Assembly (NCBI GenBank): GCA_037130845.1
Contig: JBAXSE010000003.1
Span: 23,867-87,866 of the forward strand
Source: 1-14-0-10-37-14 sp037130845
GTDB lineage: Bacteria; Patescibacteriota; Patescibacteriia; Patescibacteriales; Patescibacteriaceae
DNA length: 64,000 nt
Direction: 5' to 3'
The position numbers and the translations under genes were made by a program. The number at the start of each line of letters is the position of its first letter. The first letter of the stretch is position 1. The notes below the pieces were generated by a model. The model was not told the DNA's origin. It saw only the letters and a list, made by a program, of their open reading frames with translations, and searched no databases. Positions 25,440 to 33,259 of this stretch are shown in pieces.

Positions 25440-25720
25440 ACAATCTGAAAAACCTGCATTTTATTAAAACAAATTTAAACGGCAGCAGTAGTCGGATTGG
25501 TTAGAACTAGAGGCTTATAGCCTTGTCTGACTGTTTTGTCCGCCTTGAACGGCGAAATGGTGACAGAGACCTCGGTCTCGCAATATTAAACAAATTATCT
25601 GTCTCTTCTTTCCCTCATCGGCTCCTCCCATGCCTTAGAGACGATGAGCCAAGAAGAGATAGGCCCTTCTGCTTGATCCTCGGATCAAGATACATTTACA
25701 ACCAACTGTGGAGCATAACC
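25440..25720 (+). ncRNA. structured 5' leader of the array
   Basis: About 280 nt between the consensus promoter and the first array gene. Visible stems are GAGACC / GGTCTC (25567-25580) and a long hairpin with TCTCTTCTT / AAGAAGAGA outside and CTCATCG / CGATGAG inside (about 25602-25660). TTGATCC / GGATCAA (25673-25688) follows. The last stem ends about 18 nt before the ribosome site GTGGAG. The arrangement fits a regulatory leader or a separate small RNA; no known riboswitch class is recognised. Confidence 0.5.
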
Positions 25721-25936
25721 ATGATTATGACCATGATGGATCAGATCTTTCAGATCGATATCAAGCATATCTTTGGCGAATTTGACTCCTATAGCGAAAA
25801 TGATAATCCTGTTTCGGGCAAAAAGCCGGCCTTGGATTATTATGACTCAAGACGAGACTTCAATTTCGACAAAAAGCGCAAGGATCAAGTGCATTACAAA
25901 GGCAAATACGGAAAGAATATTTCCGATGATGAATAA
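25721..25936 (+). CDS. first array gene, 71-residue charged protein
   Basis: Start ATG 25721 behind GTGGAGC; the longer frame upstream would pass through the hairpins. After a short hydrophobic start (MIMTMMDQIFQIDI) the product is charged and probably disordered, with YYDSRRDFNFDKKRKDQVHY. Family not recognised. First gene downstream of the consensus promoter. Confidence 0.5.
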   Translation: MIMTMMDQIFQIDIKHIFGEFDSYSENDNPVSGKKPALDYYDSRRDFNFDKKRKDQVHYKGKYGKNISDDE

Positions 25937-26575
25937 TCCATAAGAGTGTATATAGCTCCACTGTAGTTGTTGAGTATTAAGGGAAGGAGTTGAGTGACAG
26001 ACCTACAATAAGAGCGAGTGCCTATGGCCGCTTGAGTACGTCTGGTTCATTCCCGGCCAAGATTGTTCGTTGGACATATTTGACCGGGACTGCAGCCCGC
26101 TTGAATATATTCGACAAATTTGTCTGACCGATTCTAGAGCGGTTAAATAAATTCACAAACATCTTTGCCCAGATTCGCCTAGCAGTGAATCTCCCCTTAA
26201 ACAAAACTTTTACTGTTCGTTCCTTGGCTGAAAGTAATTTTCGGCCACTCATCCGAGGATATAATTATCAATTGTATCTTCAGAAAGAGTTTGAGATGAA
26301 AACAGTCAGGCAACGCTCTTTGCGGTAGACTTACTTAGCCCGATCAGCTAAGGAAAATCTATCAGCCTTTGATCTTTGGGAGTCGTGGCTCAAAGATTAC
26401 CGTGAGTATGTGGACGCAGTGGTTGCGCGGAAGCATTGTTTGGCTTATGGCCAACCCGGGTCAATTCTACAACAACGACGTAGAAAAGACTGTGCGTCGC
26501 TGAACGCATGTAGCAATAGGGAAAGTTAAGATCGGACTAACCAACCAGCAATCTTAACATCAGCAAATATATTTC
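25937..26575. other. gene-poor, hairpin-rich stretch
   Basis: No ORF of convincing length. Two very short frames follow SD-like sites: GTG at 25994 (five codons, AAGGAG four bases upstream) and ATG at 26296 (ten codons). Several inverted repeats are visible: GACAAATTTGTC near 26114, GATTC / GAATC near 26173-26191, and ATCTTTGGGAG / CTCAAAGAT near 26371-26396. It may be a decayed gene unit or a structured RNA. Confidence 0.45.
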
Positions 26576-26658
26576 GGCCGAAACAATTTCGGCCCTTCTT
26601 CTAAGCTCTTTGTGGCATAGCCTGCCATGAGCATGTCGAATGGAGAGCTTAGAGAGAG
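26576..26658 (+). repeat. array junction element 1
   Basis: Hairpin A is GGCCGAAA / TTTCGGCC with loop CAA. The imperfect inverted repeat B follows, CTTCTTCTAAGCTCT pairing with AGAGCTTAGAGAGAG, enclosing CTGCCATGAGCATGTCGAAT. The next gene's SD AAGGAG is about 38 nt downstream. Confidence 0.7.
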
Positions 26659-26703
26659 GGGATTATATTGAAAACAATTTTTTAAATATTTAAGGAGTGT
26701 TCT

Positions 26704-26853
26704 ATGAAAGGTGTTAGAATCACCGAGGTTATCAAGACCAACCAGCTGTCCGATATAATGTGGCTCTATCCGACCCTGCCACGGGACAAAAAAGAGGCGG
26801 AATACCGCAAGAGAGTGGAGCGGCGCAAGCTGCTCACCCCGGCGGCGGCTTGA
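26704..26853 (+). CDS. 49-residue basic array protein
   Basis: ATG 26704 with SD AAGGAG seven bases upstream. The product starts MKGVRITEVIKTNQL and ends with a basic helix (DKKEAEYRKRVERRKLL), suggesting nucleic-acid or acidic-protein contact. The stop TGA lies inside hairpin A of the next junction element. Family not recognised. Confidence 0.55.
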   Translation: MKGVRITEVIKTNQLSDIMWLYPTLPRDKKEAEYRKRVERRKLLTPAAA

Positions 26854-26963
26854 ACAATTCAAGCCGGCTTCTCCGAGCTGCTCATACTTTCGTCTTTTAC
26901 AGCTCGCCCTGACTCGTACTGAGCAGGTCGAAGTAGCGTAGTTGAATGGGCAATTCAGAAAAG
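26847..26963 (+). repeat. array junction element 2
   Basis: Hairpin A is GGCTTGAA / TTCAAGCC with loop CAA, and it contains the stop of the upstream gene. Region B has CGAGCTG / CAGCTCG and a CTGAGCAGGTCGAAG insertion, ending TTCAGAAAAG then TCATGTACTTT. Confidence 0.6.
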
Positions 26964-27296
26964 TCATGTACTTTAATTTAACGCAGATCAGGCTATCTGC
27001 AATTTCTTAACCTATATTCAAGGAGCTGATGATGAGATTCAGATACCCGGTGATGGAAGTCTGCCTCTAGAGCAGGCGAGTTACTAGCTATTGCCAAGAC
27101 GGTGCAGGAACCGGCCTCAAAAAGGCGGCAATACCCTGAAAGCTAAGTTGCAAATTAGCAATCTTTTCCAAAAGGGCGACACCGCAATTCCATTATGTGA
27201 ATTGTAGTATCGAAGCGAAAGTCAGCAGGTTGTTTGGAAGACTTGCAGAGGTTGTGTTATTCCCTGCCGGTGGGGGATAACACAGCAAGTAATATT
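26964..27296. other. array segment with only a mini-ORF
   Basis: AAGGAG at 27020-27025 precedes ATGATG, but the frame stops after 12 codons (27032-27070). The rest, about 230 nt, has no ORF. It could be a unit whose gene has decayed, or one whose product is an RNA. Confidence 0.4.
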
Positions 27297-27359
27297 TTGG
27301 CTTGAATAATTTAAGCCAACTTTTCCTAGCCCCCGATGTTTATCAGGGTCTGAGATAAG
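27297..27359 (+). repeat. array junction element 3
   Basis: Hairpin A is TTGGCTTGAA / TTTAAGCCAA with loop TAA. Repeat B has CTTTTCCTAG / CTGAGATAAG arms around CCCCCGATGTTTATCAGGG. TTTTGTTCATTAA and SD GGAGG follow. Confidence 0.75.
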
Positions 27360-27389
27360 TAATTTTGTTCATTAATTTTGGAGGTCATC

Positions 27390-27638
27390 ATGACTCAGTA
27401 TACTTGCCGCTACATCAATAATGATGGGAGTAAAACCGACTTTGTCTTCCCGCTGATCTGTCCATACGGACCGGCGCAATGGAAGGTCGGCGACAAGATT
27501 ATGTTCAATTCTCACGGTTCGACCAGGGCATTTGACCCTGATCCGGACTGCCTGCGGTTTTATATGTACCGTGTGATTATTGAACAGGTAGAGGAAAACT
27601 ACCAGCCCAGGGATGAAGATGATGACTTCTATCATTGA
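27390..27638 (+). CDS. 82-residue array protein
   Basis: ATG 27390 chosen because GGAGG lies 6 nt upstream. Starts MTQYTCRYINNDGSKTDFVF. A likely small beta-barrel follows (WKVGDKIMFNSHG, then RFYMYRVIIEQVEEN), ending in an acidic tail DEDDDFYH. The VGDKI strand recalls VGD motifs in other short products of this region (23236, 35304, 51214). No family recognised. Junction elements lie on both sides. Confidence 0.62.
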   Translation: MTQYTCRYINNDGSKTDFVFPLICPYGPAQWKVGDKIMFNSHGSTRAFDPDPDCLRFYMYRVIIEQVEENYQPRDEDDDFYH

Positions 27639-27646
27639 TATCCAGC

Positions 27647-27714
27647 GGCTGAAGACAACTTCAGCCACCCACCAAAGCTTATAAATACGTTTGTAAATTT
27701 TGGCGGGGAGATTC
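27647..27714 (+). repeat. array junction element 4
   Basis: Hairpin A is GGCTGAAG / CTTCAGCC with loop ACAA. Region B has arms CCACCAAA / TTTTGGCGG; the right arm runs into GGGGAG, so folding could hide the ribosome site of the following frame. Confidence 0.6.
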
Positions 27715-27721
27715 CGGTGTA

Positions 27722-28042
27722 ATGTCGATCGCGACGACACCACAAACACAGCCGGTTCTTGGTGCTGGCGGCGGAGAGCAAAACCCGCGGACCCCAAATC
27801 CGGAATCAAACAATCAGCTAGCCATGGCGACATGGATTCGGGTAAATTGGCGCTTAAGCCACGCTGCGGCGGCCGTGGAGAGCATCCAAGCTAGCCCGGA
27901 GGATTTGCAATCCTTAGATGTCCTCTTTTTTGCTCTTAGTCCAGCCGTAGATGGGCCCAAGAGCAAGACTGTATCGTTCTTTATGCAAACAATCCGCGGA
28001 TGCCCAGCATCCGCACCTTTTCTAAGCTTATTACAGCGGTAG
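27722..28042 (+). CDS. possible 106-residue array protein
   Basis: ATG 27722 lies 11 nt behind GGGGAG, a long spacing. The product begins with a Pro/Gly/Asn-rich stretch and continues with WIRVNWRLSHAAAAVESI and DLQSLDVLFFALSP. Unlike neighbouring genes, its frame reads through the next hairpin A (27996-28014), which suggests the true end or frame differs or the gene is disturbed. Family unknown. Confidence 0.35.
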   Translation: MSIATTPQTQPVLGAGGGEQNPRTPNPESNNQLAMATWIRVNWRLSHAAAAVESIQASPEDLQSLDVLFFALSPAVDGPKSKTVSFFMQTIRGCPASAPFLSLLQR

Positions 28043-28056
28043 TAATCTTGGATAAG
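27996..28056 (+). repeat. array junction element 5
   Basis: Hairpin A is GCGGATGC / GCATCCGC with loop CCA. Repeat B is CTTTTCTAAG / CTTGGATAAG with internal TTAC / GTAA. ACAAAGTAC and SD CAGGAG follow. Confidence 0.72.
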
Positions 28057-28095
28057 TACACAAAGTACGTTTTTTTCACCAATCAGGAGTTTGCT

Positions 28096-28308
28096 ATGAG
28101 CACTCTAGCTGCTTTCGACGGGCGTAAATACGCCGGTGCCAAAGAAGCATTCATCGAAGACCTGCAAAGCGAGTTTGCAGAGCGCGATGAACGTAGTGGT
28201 GCTGTCAGCACTGTCAACCTCTGGAATTACCGTGATCGTGATGAGCACTTCAGCGCTCGCGGTTACGTCCGGTTGTTGCGGGAATGGCACACCATCTTTT
28301 CCGCCTAG
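28096..28308 (+). CDS. 70-residue array protein
   Basis: ATG 28096 with SD AGGAG eight bases upstream. Charged helical protein: MSTLAAFDGRKYAGAKEAFIEDL, then QSEFAERDERSGAVSTVNLW and RGYVRLLREWHTIF. No motif recognised. The upstream extension of this frame runs through the junction element and is rejected. Confidence 0.6.
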   Translation: MSTLAAFDGRKYAGAKEAFIEDLQSEFAERDERSGAVSTVNLWNYRDRDEHFSARGYVRLLREWHTIFSA

Positions 28309-28382
28309 AACCCGCCTCCCAAGCCCGCCTAGACACCCTCCTCTGGCAACCCCCGCCAAAAATGAGCGAAACAATTCGCTCC

Positions 28383-28464
28383 CTCTTCCAAGCCTACGAT
28401 TTGTCTGCCATGACCCGTACTGAGCGTGTCGAAGTAGCAGTGTCGAATGGTCGGCTTAGAAGAG
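28383..28464 (+). repeat. array junction element 6 (repeat B only)
   Basis: Arms CTCTTCCAAGCC / GGCTTAGAAGAG (one mismatch) enclosing CTGCCATGACCCG and GAGCGTGTCGAAG-type repeat sequence. No clear 8-bp hairpin A is seen here; a GGCGG-rich segment takes its place. Confidence 0.6.
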
Positions 28465-28496
28465 TTTTCGTACATTAATACAGAAAGAAAATAAGA

Positions 28497-29132
28497 ATGG
28501 ATAAGCAAGCCTATAAGATCAGCAGCAGCGTCTCTTTCAATCGCAATCCGCAAACGGATGACATCAAATTCAATGCCATTTTCCAGCTATCCGAACCATA
28601 CCAAAAGTATGACCAGGTCGCGCTGGTGCATCGCGGAGGCTCTGTCCATCGCATGCTGGTGGTCGGTTGTATCGACAAGCAGCCAAAAGAAGTCCTGACC
28701 GACTTAAGCGAAGGCTATTATTGCCAGCATGGCAAGGCGATGTCCGATCTGGGCTATACGCTGGTCTATCCCAAGACCGAGCAATTGGCAGAGATCAGTT
28801 CGTTCTGGATCGGCATCCATGGTTGGAGCACCGAACGCGAAGTTCGGCTGATTACGGAAAACGGCTCGACCTGGGCCTATCTGGAAATAGCAGAGAAAGG
28901 CCATTGTGGCACCTGCCGCGACCGCATCTGCGAGGCCGAGCATTATCTGGGGCTCTTTACCTCGGACCATATGGGTACCTATCTCTTTGACAGGCATCCC
29001 GGAGATGGCCCGACCGTCTGGATGGGCTTCCGCTTGGCGGATGACGTGCTGACTATCAGCCAGCTGACAACCGTTCTGGAAAAAGCTTTCCAGATCAAGG
29101 TCAGACACCATAATAATATTTCCCAAAAATAA
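28497..29132 (+). CDS. 211-residue array protein
   Basis: ATG 28497 behind AGAAAGAAAA. Mixed alpha/beta protein with a possible metal site: histidines in HRGGSVHRM and HGKAM, cysteines in HCGTCRDRICEAEH. Other stretches are FWIGIHGWSTEREVRLIT and GPTVWMGFRLADDVLTISQL. The CGTC pair plus a later Cys/His could bind zinc; this is inferred. No family recognised. One of the larger genes of the array. Confidence 0.62.
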   Translation: MDKQAYKISSSVSFNRNPQTDDIKFNAIFQLSEPYQKYDQVALVHRGGSVHRMLVVGCIDKQPKEVLTDLSEGYYCQHGKAMSDLGYTLVYPKTEQLAEISSFWIGIHGWSTEREVRLITENGSTWAYLEIAEKGHCGTCRDRICEAEHYLGLFTSDHMGTYLFDRHPGDGPTVWMGFRLADDVLTISQLTTVLEKAFQIKVRHHNNISQK

Positions 29133-29313
29133 TCCAAAGGATATTATCATGAGAAGATAGAATTCTACATGCATTGCATCGGTTGGCATATAGGGCAGAC
29201 AACCGTCATCGGCGGCCAAGTTGTACATCACGGCTTGGCCAACATTCATTCTCTTTCAAAAACATCGATAGTCCCCAAGACATCATGTAGGTGGACAGTG
29301 ATCACCATCATTG

Positions 29314-29386
29314 CCCCGTCGGCTAAAGCAAAAACAGGCATCGGTATGTTGCTTTGGCCAGTCCTGTATCATGCCTAAACAGGACA
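29314..29386 (+). repeat. 70-bp direct repeat, copy 1
   Basis: Reads GGCTAAAGCAAAAACAG, then GGTATGTTGCTTTGG, CCTGTAT and CTAAACAGGACA. The second copy is at 31303-31370. Each is followed within a few bases by a hairpin A. Confidence 0.75.
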
Positions 29387-29390
29387 CCCA

Positions 29391-29409
29391 GCAGATGGCA
29401 ACCATCTGC
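29391..29409 (+). repeat. array junction element 7, hairpin A part
   Basis: GCAGATGG / CCATCTGC with loop CAA, followed by ACACTTTTT. Its repeat B partner lies 180 nt downstream at 29587, because two R73 units (29430-29573) are inserted between them. Confidence 0.7.
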
Positions 29410-29429
29410 ACACTTTTTATGCGAAAGCT

Positions 29430-29573
29430 GCTAAGGTTCCATGTACTCATGGAATGGCAGACCGCATAATCCCGCCTTCATGGCGGGATGCGTCACTGCT
29501 GTGCCAAGGTTCCAAGTACTCTAGGCAGTGGCAGACCGCATAACCCCGTCGTATGACGGGGTCCGGCTGAATA
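29430..29573. repeat. two R73 palindromic units
   Basis: Units begin at 29430 and 29503, 73 bp apart. Each has GGTTCCA..TGGAA and CCCGCC..GGCGGG palindromes. They split junction element 7 into two parts, so the repeat is probably a later insertion. Confidence 0.8.
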
Positions 29574-29586
29574 TCAAAAATCAGCC

Positions 29587-29646
29587 ACTTTTCCAAGTTT
29601 CTGATTTGCCTGCCATGAGCGCAGTCGAATGGGAGCCTTAGATAAG
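29587..29646 (+). repeat. array junction element 7, repeat B part
   Basis: Arms CTTTTCCAAG / CTTAGATAAG enclosing TTTGCCTGCCATGAGCGCAG and TCGAATGGGAG. TATGTACATT and SD AGGAG follow. Confidence 0.72.
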
Positions 29647-29683
29647 TATGTACATTCAAAAACTTATTATACAGGAGTTAACC

Positions 29684-31192
29684 ATGAATCCATTTACCAC
29701 ATCACCCCGCATCAAAAGATTAGCCAGAAGTTTTTTTACACCTGTTGAGGTCATCAGCTTCGAAGAGCAGCGCGGCAGCTGCCTTTACTATTCTACGGCT
29801 ACACCGGATGAATTCGCGGAAAAAGTCGCCAAGCTGGCGGCCGAAAACAAGCCTGACTTTGTCTGTCAGATCGTCAGTTCAGAACCGAGCATTAGATACG
29901 AGCTCAACCAGGGTCTCAAACTGAAGATGAAGGACTTACAGGACATGTGCCAGCTGTTAGTCGAGGTCTTGCACCGATATACCAGCAAGCGGACTATGGG
30001 TTGCGGCCAGCCGTACAAGCAAGATGACAAGATGCCGCCCGAAGACAGCTGGAGATTCAGTTTCAAGACTCCTTCTGACTGCGGCAGCTGTGTCGCAGCG
30101 CAAAAGATCTTGGATAAGATTTTCGGTTCACGCAGCAAGTTCACTAACTTGCCTTTTGTCGAATACCACGGCGACCGCCAATATAGCTGGCGCTTTGACC
30201 TCCTGAAAGTCTATGCCTTTCAGGGTGAAGAAGCGGTTAAGCAAGCGATGGCAGAGCTGAAGGAAGCAGAGACAAGAGCCAAGGCGGCGGAAGAGCTCAA
30301 GGCCAAACAGGCCCAGCGTGAGAAGAACGGAGCCGAACTGGACCAGATGTTGGGCGGAAGCCAAATTTCCCAATTGACCCGCGACAGCTTATTAGACCTC
30401 ATGGATGAGAAATCGATAGGCAGTCTGAAGGTAATCGATCCTGACGCTGTCGTATGCAAATCCGGCAGATCAGAGTGGGGAAATTCCGGTGGCATCGGTT
30501 ATTTCAGTCAAGCGATCATGATCTGCCATGGCGAACGGAAAACCCAGGAATGGTGCTACCGCGACCGCTATGACGAGAGGAAGGATCGTTGGGATTTGGA
30601 TATCCATGGCATCGGCCGCATCGAAACCAGGCAGGAAGCCGACCAACTCAAATTCAAAATCGAGTTGTTGAATGGCAAGGATGGCAAACGTTGGACAGAG
30701 TTCAGCTTTGCGGCTATTACCAAGCCGCAGACTCAACTATTATCCGCCGACGAACACGCCGCCTTTGCCGTCAAGGTAGAGCAGGAGATAGGACGCATGA
30801 TGACTGACCTGGAGAAATCCTGGGAGCGTCAGCCCCAGATGCGCCCTTATTATGGAGATCAGCCAATGAGTTTGCCGTCAGGCATGCCTCAGGAGGTTCC
30901 CTATAATCGTCCCAACGTCAAGCAGAAATCGATCCCGACCGGCTTGGGCCTTGCGGCCTTTGTCCTGGAGGTACAGATTGACCACTTCATCTCCGATGCT
31001 CAGGTCCGCTACGAAGTTTATGTGATGGGTCACCAGGATCTGCAAGCCAAGCAGGTATTTGAGGACCACAGCTATGAACGCCGTGAGGGCAGTGCCTTGG
31101 TCACTATCACCAACTTGAATCCGGCAGGGATCGAACTCAACACCAGAAATGGCAAGAGGACTATCCCATTCAAGGATAAGCCGGAATCTTAA
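29684..31192 (+). CDS. 502-residue array protein, unknown
   Basis: Largest gene of the array. ATG 29684 with SD CAGGAG seven bases upstream. The N-terminal domain has two CxxxxCG-like clusters (GCGQPY, DCGSCVAAQ) and many aromatic residues. A charged coiled-coil of about 45 residues lies near 185-230 (EAETRAKAAEELKAKQAQR). The middle part is beta-rich (ERKTQEWCYRDRYDERKD, WDLDIHGIGRIE). The C-terminal part has VRYEVYVMGHQDLQ and IELNTRNGKR. No catalytic motif or known family is recognised. No membrane segment; probably cytosolic. Confidence 0.65.
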   Translation: MNPFTTSPRIKRLARSFFTPVEVISFEEQRGSCLYYSTATPDEFAEKVAKLAAENKPDFVCQIVSSEPSIRYELNQGLKLKMKDLQDMCQLLVEVLHRYTSKRTMGCGQPYKQDDKMPPEDSWRFSFKTPSDCGSCVAAQKILDKIFGSRSKFTNLPFVEYHGDRQYSWRFDLLKVYAFQGEEAVKQAMAELKEAETRAKAAEELKAKQAQREKNGAELDQMLGGSQISQLTRDSLLDLMDEKSIGSLKVIDPDAVVCKSGRSEWGNSGGIGYFSQAIMICHGERKTQEWCYRDRYDERKDRWDLDIHGIGRIETRQEADQLKFKIELLNGKDGKRWTEFSFAAITKPQTQLLSADEHAAFAVKVEQEIGRMMTDLEKSWERQPQMRPYYGDQPMSLPSGMPQEVPYNRPNVKQKSIPTGLGLAAFVLEVQIDHFISDAQVRYEVYVMGHQDLQAKQVFEDHSYERREGSALVTITNLNPAGIELNTRNGKRTIPFKDKPES

Positions 31193-31372
31193 CAGGCAAT
31201 AAATCTGCTGGGGAGCAGTAATATATACTCAATTATAAAGTAAGTATCGTTGTATACCGTGAAGCCGCCAGCAGGCGGCGAAACTGGTGTAGATGGTGCT
31301 ATGGCTAAAGCAAAAACAGACATTGGTATGTTGCTTTGGCCCGCCCTGTATAATGTCTAAACAGGACAACTT
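31193..31372. other. array intergenic segment
   Basis: No ORF. Holds a GCCGCC / GGCGGC hairpin near 31264-31281, CTGGTGTAGATGGTG, and the second copy of the 70-bp block (31303-31370). Confidence 0.5.
31303..31370 (+). repeat. 70-bp direct repeat, copy 2
   Basis: Same order of blocks as copy 1 at 29314 (GGCTAAAGCAAAAACAG, GGTATGTTGCTTTGG, CTAAACAGGACA) with scattered substitutions. Confidence 0.75.
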
Positions 31373-31437
31373 GCGGATGGACCATCCATCCGCACTTTTC
31401 CAAGGTCGTTACTGGAGTAGTAGCGGACTTAGAAAAG
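31373..31437 (+). repeat. array junction element 8
   Basis: Hairpin A is GCGGATGG / CCATCCGC with loop ACCAT. Repeat B is CTTTTCCAAG / CTTAGAAAAG with internal CGTTACT / AGTAGCG. An AT-rich stretch and SD AAAGGAG at 31549 follow. Confidence 0.78.
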
Positions 31438-31560
31438 TTAAAAAGTAAATGGAATAATTCCACTAACCCTCCGTCACTATGAGTACATAGTTATGGGCGG
31501 GCATGCTTTATAAACTTTAAAAACTTTACGAACTTTATAAACTTATTAAAGGAGTTGGCT

Positions 31561-32001
31561 ATGGAAGCGACTACCAAGGCTATAGAGCCGGTCAAATTGT
31601 ATATGTGTCATTATGATAATGACAACGAAAAGTCATCAAGCGACAAGGTGAGCCTGGCTTTTGTGCAGGACTTCTTGAAAGGCAAGACCAGCTCGCCGCT
31701 GTTGTCGGCCAAAGAAGCCAAAGGTCACGAACGCCACAATTCCAGTATGTTTCTGGCATTGGCTGATAATGTTCGATATCAAGGAAGTCGCCATCAATTC
31801 AGTATCAGTCGGACCAGTACAGCCCAGGAACTATTAGAGGCATTGCAAAGAGGCGATGGTATCCGCGTCATCTTGGCTGTAGCCTACTATACCGGCGGGC
31901 AGGAATATTATTGGCATGCCAGCTGTAGTTGGTGGATTATTCCGCTGACCGAAACCGGCTGGATTATAGATGGGAAGGTATTTGTCCCTGCCAAGGGCTA
32001 A
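31561..32001 (+). CDS. 146-residue array protein
   Basis: ATG 31561 with SD AAAGGAG six bases upstream. Alpha/beta product: KLYMCHYDNDNEKSSSDKV, then QDFLKGKTSSPLL, SISRTSTAQELLEALQRGD, and a C-terminal strand-rich part with WHASCSWWIIPLTETGW. Two Cys and several Trp; no known family. Bounded by junction elements 8 and 9. Confidence 0.62.
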   Translation: MEATTKAIEPVKLYMCHYDNDNEKSSSDKVSLAFVQDFLKGKTSSPLLSAKEAKGHERHNSSMFLALADNVRYQGSRHQFSISRTSTAQELLEALQRGDGIRVILAVAYYTGGQEYYWHASCSWWIIPLTETGWIIDGKVFVPAKG

Positions 32002-32036
32002 TATTCCCCATGACCCTATCAGCTTCGGCTGATCAT

Positions 32037-32100
32037 GCGGATGGACCATCCATCCGCACTTTATCCCAATTGATAATCATTGATTGTCACTTGAGATAAG
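32037..32100 (+). repeat. array junction element 9
   Basis: Hairpin A is GCGGATGG / CCATCCGC with loop ACCAT. Repeat B is TTTATCCCAA / TTGAGATAAG enclosing TTGATAATCATTGATTGTCA. TATGTTCATT and SD AAGGAG follow. This is the cleanest copy. Confidence 0.82.
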
Positions 32101-32126
32101 TATGTTCATTGAAAACAAGGAGTTTA

Positions 32127-32813
32127 ATGATAGAACAGCAATATTTTTTCGCCATCGAGGTTATAGGCAGCTCTCCGGCTCCCGATTGTTTTTACGAAGA
32201 CTATACTTCGACTACTGTCATCGCTTGCCTGGGTACGGTTACCGAGGCGGCAGCGAGATGCGTGCCGTTGGTTACTATGCCTTCTAGGTATTGCTATCAC
32301 CATGACGTATTCCGCTACAAAGTCCATTGTATCGCAATGGACGGCAGAGAAGTCGCGGGGATGGACGCCGTGGTCGTTAACGAAATCAAGAAACTTTTAG
32401 AAATCGAAAAAGCCTATCTCGACCAAACCGAGGCTATTGAAGATGCCAAGGATGAGGCCTGGGAGATGGTCGAAAATTACCGCCGCATCGAGCTGGAACT
32501 TGCCGCTCGCGTGCCATTGCGTGAAGATGCCGATGGCAGAGCAGAGACGGACGTCCGCGATCTGGCGTTGCCTGATACCCGTATCGATTATGAAATCTTC
32601 TATCGTGTCTATGAGCCGAAAGTGGTTGCCAATCGCCTGATGGCGGTGGCCAACTACGGCACTACCGTCAGTTATTGCAAACCGATCAAACAGCTTCGGC
32701 CAGACACCTGGCTGATCAAGCTGAGCAATGATTACCTGATGCCTTTCGAAACCTTCCGCATCGCCAAGATGCATTTCGACCCGGTGGCTGAATACTGGCG
32801 CTTGTGTGATTAG
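32127..32813 (+). CDS. 228-residue array protein
   Basis: ATG 32127 with SD AAGGAG six bases upstream. Starts MIEQQYFFAIEVIGSS; the middle is a long charged helix (VVNEIKKLLEIEKAYLDQTE, then AIEDAKDEAWEMVENYRRIE). The C-terminal half is strand-rich (YEIFYRVYEPKVVANRLMAV, TWLIKLSNDYLMPFETF). No family is recognised and no membrane segment is present. Confidence 0.62.
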   Translation: MIEQQYFFAIEVIGSSPAPDCFYEDYTSTTVIACLGTVTEAAARCVPLVTMPSRYCYHHDVFRYKVHCIAMDGREVAGMDAVVVNEIKKLLEIEKAYLDQTEAIEDAKDEAWEMVENYRRIELELAARVPLREDADGRAETDVRDLALPDTRIDYEIFYRVYEPKVVANRLMAVANYGTTVSYCKPIKQLRPDTWLIKLSNDYLMPFETFRIAKMHFDPVAEYWRLCD

Positions 32814-32878
32814 TCCGGTCTATAGTCAATTGTTGGGTGGTAGATAAAAAGTTTTTATCACCAACAAGGATAACTTTC

Positions 32879-33244
32879 ATGGACACAGGAATATCTGCAA
32901 GCACTGATTCACAGAATCAGGATATAGTCGAAGTTGTAGTCAACAGACGCGTTCTGCAGGGCAAAAGCCCATACGGTGAGAATAGCACAGTGACTTTTTC
33001 AATGGAAATTGCTAAACGAAAGGGCTTAAAAGATGTTAATCTTTTTGAGCTTGACCCCGAAGACAGCGATCTGATAGCTGTCTTAAAATCGCATCCTTAC
33101 CATGCTTGGCCATCGGCCAATGGTGCGGATGTACGTATTGAAAACGTGCCAAGCAACTCTCGCTATATATTAAAATATATCGAGTGCGCAGATAATTATT
33201 ATGACGAAGAGCATTTAATTGTTCTAGACGATAGTGATTATTAG
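32879..33244 (+). CDS. 121-residue acidic array protein
   Basis: ATG 32879 with SD AAGGA eight bases upstream. Acidic product: VVVNRRVLQGKSPYGENSTV, then FELDPEDSDLIAVLKSHPYH, ending DNYYDEEHLIVLDDSDY. It follows the 32127 gene after 65 nt without a full junction element, so these two may share one unit. No family recognised. Confidence 0.6.
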   Translation: MDTGISASTDSQNQDIVEVVVNRRVLQGKSPYGENSTVTFSMEIAKRKGLKDVNLFELDPEDSDLIAVLKSHPYHAWPSANGADVRIENVPSNSRYILKYIECADNYYDEEHLIVLDDSDY

Positions 33245-33259
33245 AGCTTAATAACTTTT

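Larger units (their letters stand above)
29133..29429. other. array segment without full gene
   Basis: AAAGG then ATG AGA AGA TAG at 29149-29160 is a three-residue frame behind an SD. The rest includes CCCCAAGACATCATGTAGG (relative of 24878) and a 70-bp block at 29314-29386 that is repeated at 31303-31370. It ends with hairpin A number 7 (29391-29409). A 69-codon frame at 29169 has no SD and runs into the repeat; it was not called. Confidence 0.5.

Noticed and set aside
25195..25443. 82-codon minus-strand frame
   Set aside because: Very AT-rich, overlaps both divergent promoters and a hairpin, no SD.
29169..29378. 69-codon plus-strand frame
   Set aside because: No SD and reads into the 70-bp repeat block.
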